Of a stretch of 64,000 nucleotides of DNA, positions 17,368 to 25,072 are shown in pieces. Both the position numbers and the translations under genes were made by a program. The notes beneath the pieces are model-generated. The model saw only the letters and a program-made list of their open reading frames with translations, was not told the DNA's origin and made no database searches. Position 1 is the first letter of the stretch. Every line of letters starts with the position of its first letter. The DNA comes from Novosphingobium terrae (lineage in GTDB: Bacteria > Pseudomonadota > Alphaproteobacteria > Sphingomonadales > Sphingomonadaceae), in contig NZ_JABVZR010000002.1 of the NCBI RefSeq assembly GCF_017163935.1, positions 310,001 to 374,000 on the forward strand, given 5' to 3'.

Positions 17368-17913
17368 ATGCGTGTGATCGACAGGATCGATATCATGAAC
17401 CGGCGCACCTTCGGGCGCTCGGTAGGCACCGCCGCGCTGCTGGGGGCTGTGCCTCTGGCGGCGGGCAGCGCCTATGCTGCCGATGGCACGGTGGCGCTGA
17501 AAACCGGGCCAGCCTCGGCCTTGCCCGTGCTGGTGAAGATGGCGCGCGACCTCTATCCGCACGATAAGGTCAGCGACGAGGCCTATGCCAAGGCCGTCGC
17601 CACCATCGACGACCAGTTCGCCGAGAACAAGAAGGCCACCATGGGCCAGGGCGCGCTGGAACTGGATGGCGCCGCGAAAGCCATCAAGGGCAAGCCCTAT
17701 CTGGAGCTCGCCAGCGAGGACGACCGCGTCTTCGTGCTGCGCCATATGGAGAAGGCCGGAACGCCCTTCTTCAAGGCGATGCGCGCCGGCATGATCACCG
17801 CCCTCTACAATCAGGAAGAGCTGTGGCCGGGCTTTGGCTACGAGGGATCGTCCGCTGAAAAGGGCGGCTACCTCCATCGCGGCTTCAACGATCTGGACTG
17901 GCTTCCGGCGTAA
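17368..17913 (+). CDS. Small (gamma) subunit of a GMC dehydrogenase, Tat-exported
   Basis: A 181-residue protein of the gluconate 2-dehydrogenase subunit 3 type. It has a twin-arginine signal (NRRTFGRS near residues 11-18, then a hydrophobic stretch to an AYA cleavage site near 34). The mature part carries DLYPHDKVSDEAY and GYLHRGFNDLDWLP, typical of these chaperone-like small subunits. They carry the signal-less flavoprotein through the Tat system. GGGAG lies 7 bp before ATG 17368. It is directly upstream of the catalytic subunit. Confidence 0.88.
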   Translation: MRVIDRIDIMNRRTFGRSVGTAALLGAVPLAAGSAYAADGTVALKTGPASALPVLVKMARDLYPHDKVSDEAYAKAVATIDDQFAENKKATMGQGALELDGAAKAIKGKPYLELASEDDRVFVLRHMEKAGTPFFKAMRAGMITALYNQEELWPGFGYEGSSAEKGGYLHRGFNDLDWLPA

Positions 17914-17937
17914 CGGCGCTGGCGGAGAGGATACAAC

Positions 17938-19509
17938 ATGGCTGGAAAATTCGACGTCAATGACGACAGCGTGGTCGTCATCATCGGCTCAGGCGCGGGC
18001 GGCGGCACGCTGGCCAACGAGCTGGCGCAAAAGGGCATCAATGTCGTCTGCCTTGAGGCAGGCGCGCGCTATGAAATCAACGATTTCATCAACAATGAAT
18101 GGGAAAGCTTCGCCCAGCTCGCCTGGACGGACAAGCGCACCACCTCGGGCACATGGCGCGTGGCGCGGGACTTTCCCGAACTGCCCGCATGGATCGTGAA
18201 GGCGGTGGGCGGCACCTCCACCCACTGGGCAGGCGCCTCGCTGCGCTTTCAGGAGCATGAGTGGAAAGCCCGCACCCATTATGGCGACATCAAGGATGCC
18301 GCCCTGCTCGACTGGCCCATCGATCATGCCGAAATGGCACCATGGTACGCCAAGGCCGAATACAAGATGGGCACCACCGGCACCAATGGCATCCCGCGCC
18401 TGCCGGGGAACAACAATTACAAGGTGCTGCACGCCGGGGCGACCAAGCTGGGCTACAAGGAAGTCCACACCGGCAATATGTCGATCAACAGCCAGCCGCG
18501 CGACGGGCGGGGCAGCTGCCAGCAGATCGGCTTCTGCTTTCAGGGCTGCAAATCGGGCGCCAAATGGTCGACGCTTTACACCGAGATCCCCAAGGGCGAG
18601 GCCACCGGCCATCTGGAAGTGCGCCCCGAAAGTCAGGTGATCCGCATCGAGCATGATGCGCGCGGCCGCGCCAGCGCGGTGATCTATGCCGACAAGAATG
18701 GCACCATGCACCGTCAGAAGGCCCGCGTGGTGGCGGTGGCGGGCAATTCCATCGAGAGCCCGCGCCTGCTGCTCAATTCCGAAAGCAACACCTTCAAGGA
18801 TGGTCTGGGCAACAATGCCGGGCAGGTGGGCAAACATTACATGCGCCACACCACCGGATCGGTCTATGGCATCTTCGAAAAGCCCGTCCATATGTATCGC
18901 GGCACGGTGATGGCCGGGATCATCCGCGACGAGGCGCGCCACGACACCAAGCGCGGCTTCGTGGGCGGCTATGAGTTCGAGACGATCTCGCTGGGCGTAC
19001 CCTTTATGGGCGCCTTCATGAACCCGGGCGGTTGGGGGCGTGATTTCACCTCGGCGCTGGACCATTACGACCATATGGCGGGCATGTGGATCGTGGGCGA
19101 GGATATGCCGCGCGCCACCAACCGCGTGACGCTGAACCACAATGCCAGGGACAGGTTCGGCATGCCGGTGGCCAACGTCCATTACGACGATCACCCCAAT
19201 GACGAGGCCATGCGCAACCACGCCTTCAAGCAGGGCGCGGCGATCTATGACGCGGTGGGCGCGAAACGCACGGTGCTGACCCCGCCCTATCCCTCCACCC
19301 ATAATATGGGCAGCAACCGCATGAGCGAGAAGCCCGAGGATGGCGTCGTCAACCGCTGGGGGCAGAGTCATGAGGTGAAGAACCTGTTCGTCTCGGACGG
19401 CAGCCAGTTCACCACCAGCGCGGCAGAGAACCCCACGCTGACCATCGTGGCGCTGGCCATCCGTCAGGCAGATCACATCGCCGGATTGATGTCGCGCAAG
19501 GAGATCTGA
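17938..19509 (+). CDS. GMC-family dehydrogenase with [3Fe-4S] motif (catalytic subunit)
   Basis: A 523-residue flavoprotein. The FAD-binding GSGAGGG lies at residues 17-23. Cysteines 194, 200 and 204 form C-x5-C-x3-C, the spacing of the [3Fe-4S] ligand motif known in bacterial FAD-glucose dehydrogenase. The C-terminal THNMGSNRM and ENPTLTIVALAIR are the GMC active-site and FAD regions. It has no signal of its own, so it should be exported with the Tat-tagged gamma subunit and donate electrons to the operon's cytochrome c. The substrate is a polyol, sugar or small alcohol/ketol; context suggests a C3 compound. Confidence 0.92.
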   Translation: MAGKFDVNDDSVVVIIGSGAGGGTLANELAQKGINVVCLEAGARYEINDFINNEWESFAQLAWTDKRTTSGTWRVARDFPELPAWIVKAVGGTSTHWAGASLRFQEHEWKARTHYGDIKDAALLDWPIDHAEMAPWYAKAEYKMGTTGTNGIPRLPGNNNYKVLHAGATKLGYKEVHTGNMSINSQPRDGRGSCQQIGFCFQGCKSGAKWSTLYTEIPKGEATGHLEVRPESQVIRIEHDARGRASAVIYADKNGTMHRQKARVVAVAGNSIESPRLLLNSESNTFKDGLGNNAGQVGKHYMRHTTGSVYGIFEKPVHMYRGTVMAGIIRDEARHDTKRGFVGGYEFETISLGVPFMGAFMNPGGWGRDFTSALDHYDHMAGMWIVGEDMPRATNRVTLNHNARDRFGMPVANVHYDDHPNDEAMRNHAFKQGAAIYDAVGAKRTVLTPPYPSTHNMGSNRMSEKPEDGVVNRWGQSHEVKNLFVSDGSQFTTSAAENPTLTIVALAIRQADHIAGLMSRKEI

Positions 19510-19555
19510 GTGCCGCGCGCCAATCTCCCCCATCCGGAACACAAGGGACAGCTTT

Positions 19556-20653
19556 ATGATCAGCACTGCCATTTTCCCCAGCCGCTATGTTCAGGGCGAC
19601 GGCGCGCTCGACCTGCTGGGCGATGAGTTGAAGCGGCTCGGCGCCAAGCCTTATGCCGTGGTCGATGCCTTTGCCCATCAGGCCTTTGGCGCGGATCTTC
19701 AGCGCGTGCTGGAGAAGGCCGGGCCCTTCACGCTGGAGGTCTTCGGCGCGGAATGCTCCGATGAGGAGGTCGAACGCCTCGTCGCTCAGGCCCGCAGCAA
19801 TGACACCGATGTGATTGTGGGCATCGGCGGCGGCAAGGCGCTGGATACCGCCAAAGCCGTCGCCCATGCCATGGGCCTGCCGGTGGCCATCGTGCCGACC
19901 TTGGCCTCCACCGATGCACCCTGCAGCGCGCTGTCCGTGGTTTACACGCCGGAGGGGGCCTTCAAGCGCTATCTGGTGTTGCCGCGCAACCCCGATCTGG
20001 TGCTGATCGACACCGGCATCGTCGCCAAGGCCCCGGTGCGCTTCCTTGTCGCAGGGATGGGCGACGCGCTGGCCACCTGGTTCGAGGCCGAGGACTGCCG
20101 CGCCACCCGCGCCGCCAACATGACCGGGCGCCCCGGCCCGATGACCTCGCATGGCCTCGCCAAACTCTGCTACACCTGCCTGATCGAGGAAGGCCAGATG
20201 GCCCGCACCGCCTGCCAGCATGGCGTGGTGGTCCCCGCGCTGGACAATGTGGTGGAGGCCAACACGCTGCTGAGCGGCCTCGGCTTCGAGAGCGGCGGCC
20301 TTGCGGCAGCCCATGCCATCCACAACGGCCTGACCGCGCTGGATGAAACGCATCACTATTACCACGGCGAAAAGGTGGCCTTCGGCCTGCTGTCGCAACT
20401 GTGGTTGACGGGGCGGCCCCGCGCAGTGGTGGATCAGGTCTATGGCTTCTGCCGCGCGGTGGGTCTGCCCACCACCTTTGCGGAAATCGGCCTCACCGAT
20501 CCACGCCCGGACCAGCTGGAACTGGTGGCGCAGCGTGCCTGCGCGCCGGGCGAGACCATCCACAACACGCCCTTTGCCGTCACGCCGCGCATGGTGGTGG
20601 CTGCGATGGTCGCGGCGGATGCCGAAGGGCAGCGTCTGGCGACGTTGGGCTGA
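19556..20653 (+). CDS. gldA: Iron/zinc alcohol dehydrogenase, GldA (glycerol dehydrogenase) type
   Basis: A 365-residue NAD-dependent enzyme. GGGKALDTAK at 91-100 binds NAD, and the metal ligands Asp170 (GMGDALATW), His253 (AAHAIHNG) and His270 (YYHGEKVAFG) match glycerol dehydrogenases. GldA-type enzymes interconvert glycerol/dihydroxyacetone, 1,2-propanediol/acetol and acetol/methylglyoxal. In this operon it would feed or balance the ketol-methylglyoxal step. The precise substrate is inferred. Confidence 0.88.
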   Translation: MISTAIFPSRYVQGDGALDLLGDELKRLGAKPYAVVDAFAHQAFGADLQRVLEKAGPFTLEVFGAECSDEEVERLVAQARSNDTDVIVGIGGGKALDTAKAVAHAMGLPVAIVPTLASTDAPCSALSVVYTPEGAFKRYLVLPRNPDLVLIDTGIVAKAPVRFLVAGMGDALATWFEAEDCRATRAANMTGRPGPMTSHGLAKLCYTCLIEEGQMARTACQHGVVVPALDNVVEANTLLSGLGFESGGLAAAHAIHNGLTALDETHHYYHGEKVAFGLLSQLWLTGRPRAVVDQVYGFCRAVGLPTTFAEIGLTDPRPDQLELVAQRACAPGETIHNTPFAVTPRMVVAAMVAADAEGQRLATLG

Positions 20654-20656
20654 GCC

Positions 20657-21373
20657 ATGCTGGAGATCGTCCCCGTCCCGACCTTCGCCGACAATTACGT
20701 CTGGCTGGCCCATGATCCGGTGAGCCGCGAGACAGCGGTGGTCGATCCCGGCCAGGCCGAGCCGGTGCTGGCCGAGGCACAGGCGCGGGGCTGGGCGATC
20801 ACCCAGATCTGGAACACCCATTGGCATGACGACCATATCGGCGGCAATGCAGCCATCAAGGCCGCAACCGGGGCGCTGGTGACCGCCCCGGCGCGGGAAG
20901 CCGACAGGGTCGCCACCGCTGATGTGCTGGTGGGTGAAGGCGACACAGTGCGTCTGGGCGAGCATATCGGCCATGTGCTCGCCCTACCCGGCCATACTTT
21001 GGGCCATATCGCCTACCATCTGCCCGGCGTGCTGTTTGCAGGCGATACGCTGTTTGCAATGGGCTGCGGGCGGATCTTCGAAGGCACGGCGGAGCAGATG
21101 TGGGGCAATATGCAGCGGCTCGCCGCGCTGCCGCCCGAAACGCTGGTCTATGCGGCCCATGAATACACGCTGGGCAATGCGCGCTTCGCCCTGACCATCG
21201 AGCCGGAGAGCGCCGCCCTGCAACAGCGCGCGGCAACGGTCACCGCCCAACGTGAGGCCGGGCAGATCACCCTGCCCACCTCCATCGCTCAGGAACTGGC
21301 CACCAATCCCTTTATACGCGCCGGATCCGTGGAAGACTTCGCCCGCCGCCGCGCCGCCAAGGATGTGTTTTGA
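20657..21373 (+). CDS. gloB: Glyoxalase II (hydroxyacylglutathione hydrolase)
   Basis: A 238-residue metallo-beta-lactamase-fold thioesterase. The dinuclear site THWHDDHIGG includes His55, His57, Asp59 and His60; further ligands are in PGHTLGH, GDTLF and AAHEYT. It hydrolyses S-D-lactoylglutathione to D-lactate and glutathione. It starts 3 bp after gldA and its TGA overlaps the dld ATG by one base (TGATG), so the glyoxalase product is coupled directly to the D-lactate oxidase. Confidence 0.94.
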   Translation: MLEIVPVPTFADNYVWLAHDPVSRETAVVDPGQAEPVLAEAQARGWAITQIWNTHWHDDHIGGNAAIKAATGALVTAPAREADRVATADVLVGEGDTVRLGEHIGHVLALPGHTLGHIAYHLPGVLFAGDTLFAMGCGRIFEGTAEQMWGNMQRLAALPPETLVYAAHEYTLGNARFALTIEPESAALQQRAATVTAQREAGQITLPTSIAQELATNPFIRAGSVEDFARRRAAKDVF

Positions 21374-23031
21374 TGAGCGCCGACCTGCTGCCCCGCCTGC
21401 GCGCCATCGTCGGCACCGCCCATGTGAAGACCGGCGAAGGCGCCACGCGGCGCTTCGCCACCGGCTATCGCTTCGGCTCGGGCCCGGTGCTGGCGGTGGT
21501 GCAGCCCGGCTCGCTGGTGGAGCAGTGGCGGGTGTTGCAGGCCTGCGTTGCGGCCGGCGTGATCGTCATCCCGCAGGCCGCCAACACGGGGCTCACCGGC
21601 GGATCGACGCCGCATGGCGCCTATGACCGCCCGGTGGTGCTGATCAACACCATGCGGATCACCGGCACGCATCTGATCCAGGACGGCGCTCAGGTGGTCT
21701 GCCTGCCGGGCACCACCCTCTTCGAGCTGGAAAAGCTGCTACGGCCTTTGGGGCGCGAACCGCATTCGGTGATCGGCTCCTCCTGCATCGGCGCCTCGGT
21801 GTTTGGCGGGGTCTGCAACAATTCGGGCGGGTCGCTGGTGCGGCGCGGGCCGGTCTATACCGAGCTGGCACTGTATGCGCGGGTGGATGAGCAGGGGCAG
21901 TTGCGCCTCGTCAACCATCTGGGCATCGCTCTGGGCGACGATCCTGAAACCATCCTTGCGCGTCTTGAACAGGGTCGGTTCGATCCCTCGGATATCAGCG
22001 CAGAAGGTCGCGCCTCGGATCAGAACTATGGCGCGCATGTCCGCGCCATCGATGCCGAAACCCCCGCCCGCTTCAACGCCGATGCCGCCCGCCTGTTCGA
22101 GGCTTCGGGCAGCGCTGGTAAGCTGATGCTCTTCGCGGTGCGCCTCGATACGTTCGTCGCGGAAAAAGAAACCGCCACCTTCTACATCGGCACCAATGAC
22201 ACTGCGGAACTGACCGCGCTGCGCCGTGCGATCCTCGGCGATTTCACTTCGTTGCCGATCTCCGGCGAGTACATTCACCGCACCGCTTTCGACATCGCCG
22301 CCATCTACGGCAAGGACACATTTCTTGCGATCCAGCACCTCGGCACCGATCGCCTACCCGCACTTTTTGCGCTGAAAGGCCGCGTGGATGCCATCGCCAC
22401 CAGGCTGGGCGACCGCGTGATGCAATTTGCCAGCAAGCTGTTCCCCAACCATCTGCCCAAGCGGATGCGTGCCTACCGCGACCGCTATGAGCATCACCTC
22501 ATCCTGAAAATGGCGGGCGAGGGCATCGCTGAAACCCGCAAGCTGCTGGCCGTAACCTTCCCCAGTGGCATGGGGGATTTCTATGAATGCACGCCGGAAG
22601 AAGCCACCGCTGCCTTCCTCCATCGCTTCGCCGTTGCCGGTGCGGCCGTCCGTTATCGGGCGGTCCATCACCGCGATGTGGAGGATATTGTCGCACTCGA
22701 TGTGGCGCTGCGCCGCAACGATCAGGACTGGTTTGAAACCCTGCCCGCCCGGATCAGCGAGCCGGTCATTCATGCGCTCTATTACGGGCACTTCTTCTGC
22801 CACGTCTTCCATCAGGACTACATCGTGCGCAAAGGCACCGATGTTCATGCGCTGGAACACCGTATGCTGGAGATCCTCGACCAGCGTGGCGCCGAATATC
22901 CCGCCGAGCACAATGTCGGCCATCTCTATCCTGCCAAGCCCGCATTGCAGGAGCATTATCGCGCGCTCGATCCCTGCAACTGCTTCAACCCCGGCATCGG
23001 CCAGACCTCCCGCAAGGAGCATTGGGCATGA
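21373..23031 (+). CDS. dld: D-lactate dehydrogenase, quinone-dependent
   Basis: A 552-residue FAD enzyme of the E. coli Dld type (571 aa). The FAD-PCMH domain shows GLTGGSTP and PLGREPHSVIGSSCIGASVFGG; GGVCNNSGGSLVRRGP is the Dld signature. The C-terminal membrane-binding and cap region includes HNVGHLY. It oxidises D-lactate to pyruvate at the membrane, passing electrons to ubiquinone. ATG 21373 is chosen over TTG 21370. It is the last gene of the sigma-54 operon, followed by a strong hairpin. Confidence 0.94.
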   Translation: MSADLLPRLRAIVGTAHVKTGEGATRRFATGYRFGSGPVLAVVQPGSLVEQWRVLQACVAAGVIVIPQAANTGLTGGSTPHGAYDRPVVLINTMRITGTHLIQDGAQVVCLPGTTLFELEKLLRPLGREPHSVIGSSCIGASVFGGVCNNSGGSLVRRGPVYTELALYARVDEQGQLRLVNHLGIALGDDPETILARLEQGRFDPSDISAEGRASDQNYGAHVRAIDAETPARFNADAARLFEASGSAGKLMLFAVRLDTFVAEKETATFYIGTNDTAELTALRRAILGDFTSLPISGEYIHRTAFDIAAIYGKDTFLAIQHLGTDRLPALFALKGRVDAIATRLGDRVMQFASKLFPNHLPKRMRAYRDRYEHHLILKMAGEGIAETRKLLAVTFPSGMGDFYECTPEEATAAFLHRFAVAGAAVRYRAVHHRDVEDIVALDVALRRNDQDWFETLPARISEPVIHALYYGHFFCHVFHQDYIVRKGTDVHALEHRMLEILDQRGAEYPAEHNVGHLYPAKPALQEHYRALDPCNCFNPGIGQTSRKEHWA

Positions 23032-23058
23032 CCGGCCCGGGCTTCACACCCGGGCCGG
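23032..23058. terminator. Strong bidirectional hairpin after dld
   Basis: CCGGCCCGGG at 23032-23041 pairs perfectly with CCCGGGCCGG at 23049-23058 around the loop CTTCACA. It starts one base after the dld stop and lies 11 bp from the stop of the convergent SDR gene, so it can serve both. Confidence 0.75.
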
Positions 23059-23069
23059 CCCCCGTTCCA

Positions 23070-23858
23070 TCAGGAGAACTGGATGCCGCCGTCGATCAGC
23101 ACGCACTGGCCGGTCATGTAATCGCTGTCCGGCCCGGCGAGGTAGGAGGCCAGCTTGCCGATGTCCTCGGGCACCGAGACACGGCCCAGCAGGATCGCCT
23201 CGGAGTATTTCTTGATCGCCTCGCCCTTGGGCAGGCCTTCTTCCTTGGCGAGCTTTTCGTCGATCAGCTCCCACATCGCCGTGCCCACGATGCCGGGGCA
23301 ATAGGCGTTGACGGTGATCTTGTGCTTGGCCCACTCCATGGCGGCGCCCTGAGTCAGCCCGCGCACACCCCACTTGGAAGCCGAATAGGGCGAAAGCAGC
23401 GCAAACGGGCGATAGGCCACGATGGAGGCCGCGCCGATGATCTTGCCGCCGGTGCCCTGCCTGATCATCTGCTCGGCGGCGGTCTTGTAGCACAGGAAGG
23501 TGCCGCGCAGGTTGACGCCCATCATGTTGTCCCACGCTTCGACCGTGGTTTCCAACAGGCTTTCCACCCGCGCGATGCCCGCGTTGGAAATCATCACGTT
23601 AAGCGCGCCCAGGTCCGTGGCGACCTTGTCGACCATGGCCTTCACCTCGGCCTCGACCGAAACGTCGGCGATGGCGGTGGTGACCTTCACGCCCTTGGCG
23701 CGGATTTCGCCGGCAGTCTCTTCCAGCTGGTCGCTATTGGCGGCGATATCGTTCAGCGCGATGTCATGCCCGTCTTCCGCCAGACGCAGCGCAACGGCCT
23801 TGCCGATGCCCCGCGCGGAACCCGTCACCAAGGCGACCGAACCCGAAATCTTGGTCAT
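23070..23858 (-). CDS. Short-chain dehydrogenase, acetoin/diacetyl reductase-like
   Basis: A 262-residue Rossmann enzyme. TGSARGIG at 12-19 binds the cofactor, ISNAG is at 90-94, and the catalytic Ser145, Tyr158 and Lys162 have the correct spacing. Segments such as EKLAKEEGLPKGEAIKKY and CPGIVGTAMW resemble meso-2,3-butanediol dehydrogenase/acetoin reductase. It probably interconverts a vicinal ketol and diol, which fits the neighbouring C3 pathway, although it points the other way. AAGGAGAGAG precedes the ATG. Confidence 0.87.
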   Translation of the reverse strand: MTKISGSVALVTGSARGIGKAVALRLAEDGHDIALNDIAANSDQLEETAGEIRAKGVKVTTAIADVSVEAEVKAMVDKVATDLGALNVMISNAGIARVESLLETTVEAWDNMMGVNLRGTFLCYKTAAEQMIRQGTGGKIIGAASIVAYRPFALLSPYSASKWGVRGLTQGAAMEWAKHKITVNAYCPGIVGTAMWELIDEKLAKEEGLPKGEAIKKYSEAILLGRVSVPEDIGKLASYLAGPDSDYMTGQCVLIDGGIQFS

Positions 23859-23983
23859 ATCTCTCTCCTTGTTCAGGGGCGCGTCCTTCAAGGATTTGGG
23901 CCCCGTGAGAGACAAGCTAGGCACCCCCACAAGCCCGCGAAAGCAGCCAGTTTTATCCGGGCGATGACTTTCGGAGAACGCCC

Positions 23984-24946
23984 ATGAAGCTGCATCATAT
24001 GCGCCATTTCGACGCGGTGGCACGCCACGCCAGCCTGCATGGTGCGGCGCGCGCCCTGGGCGTGGCACAATCCGCGCTGAGCCGCAGCATCCGCGAGCTG
24101 GAGCATGATCTGGGCGTGGAACTGCTGCTGCGCTCGGCGCGCGGCGTGGCCCTGACCACGGCGGGCGAACGTTTCCTGATCCGCGCCCGCCGCGTGCAGA
24201 TGGAAATCGAGCAGAGCCGCGACGAAGCCGCTCAGGAAGCGGGCGAGCAGGTCGGTTCGGTGACGCTGGGCCTGTCTTCCACGGCGCAGCGTGTGGCCAT
24301 GCCCGCCATGGTGCGCCGCTTCCGCCGGGCCTGGCCGGGGGTGCGGCTGATCGTGGTGGAGGGCGATCTGCCCGACCTCCACAAAAGGCTTGGCGAGGGC
24401 ACGATCGATCTGTGCATCGCCCCGCCCAGCTCCTCGCCCTTGCCGCCAGCGCTGCGCGAGGAGCGCGTGGTGGTGATGGAACAGGCGATCTTCTGCCGCG
24501 CCGGTCACCCCGCCGCCGATGCCGCCAGCCTTGCCGAGCTGCGCGGGCTCGACTGGATCGAGCTGAGCGAAATGAACTGGCCGGAAGCAGGCATGATGCC
24601 GTGGCTGGCGCTGAGCGAAGGCGCGGCCATCCGCCTTTCGGGCCTGCTCTCGGCAGCGGCGCTGGTCGCCAATTCGGAGATGCTGGCCGTGCTGCCGCGC
24701 ATCGCTGTGGAGGCCTCCAGCCTTGCCGCTCAGCTGGACATCATTGCCGTGGACGATATGCCGCCCGATCTGCCGCTCAGCGTCTTCACGCGCGCCGGGC
24801 TGCCGCTGACCCCGGCGGCGCAGTTTCTCTATGACACGGCGATCAATCTCTTCGCTCAGGACGCGCCGCTGCCAAAACCCGCCATCAGGCAGCGCGCCGC
24901 CAATGACCGCCTGTGCCGCACGGAACCGCAGGCGCGCTTTGGCTAG
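23984..24946 (+). CDS. LysR-family regulator
   Basis: A 320-residue regulator. The N-terminal HTH runs MKLHHMRHFDAVARHASLHGAARALGVAQSALSRSIRELE in overlapping blocks, and residues about 95-300 form the effector-binding domain. It is divergent from the SDR gene across 125 bp, so the SDR is the likely target; the downstream porin may be another. GGAGAACGCCC precedes the ATG. Confidence 0.9.
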   Translation: MKLHHMRHFDAVARHASLHGAARALGVAQSALSRSIRELEHDLGVELLLRSARGVALTTAGERFLIRARRVQMEIEQSRDEAAQEAGEQVGSVTLGLSSTAQRVAMPAMVRRFRRAWPGVRLIVVEGDLPDLHKRLGEGTIDLCIAPPSSSPLPPALREERVVVMEQAIFCRAGHPAADAASLAELRGLDWIELSEMNWPEAGMMPWLALSEGAAIRLSGLLSAAALVANSEMLAVLPRIAVEASSLAAQLDIIAVDDMPPDLPLSVFTRAGLPLTPAAQFLYDTAINLFAQDAPLPKPAIRQRAANDRLCRTEPQARFG

Positions 24947-24975
24947 GGCACGCTGACGGAGGAAAGGATCGAACC

Positions 24976-25011
24976 ATGCTGACGAACACCAAAAGACCGC
25001 CTCCCGGCTGA
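24976..25011 (+). CDS. Possible 11-aa leader peptide with a Pro-Pro-Pro run
   Basis: ATG-CTG-ACG-AAC-ACC-AAA-AGA-... ends at TGA 25009-25011 and encodes MLTNTKRPPPG. A strong purine-rich ribosome site (GAGGAAAGGA) lies 6-8 bp upstream. Three consecutive prolines slow ribosomes unless EF-P acts, a known basis for leader-peptide control. It ends 61 bp before the porin start. Expression is unproven; it may be chance. Confidence 0.3.
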   Translation: MLTNTKRPPPG

Positions 25012-25072
25012 GATCGCGCGGCGCAACCCGCGTTTGACCCGAGAAAAATCATAACATCAGGAAGGATTGCCC

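Noticed and set aside
17989..19572. 527-codon minus frame opposite the GMC dehydrogenase
   Set aside because: Shadow of the real gene; composition dominated by His, Arg and Gly.
23859..23983. Possible second sigma-54 promoter in the SDR/LysR gap
   Set aside because: GGCACCCCCACAAGC has an incorrect GG-to-GC spacing.
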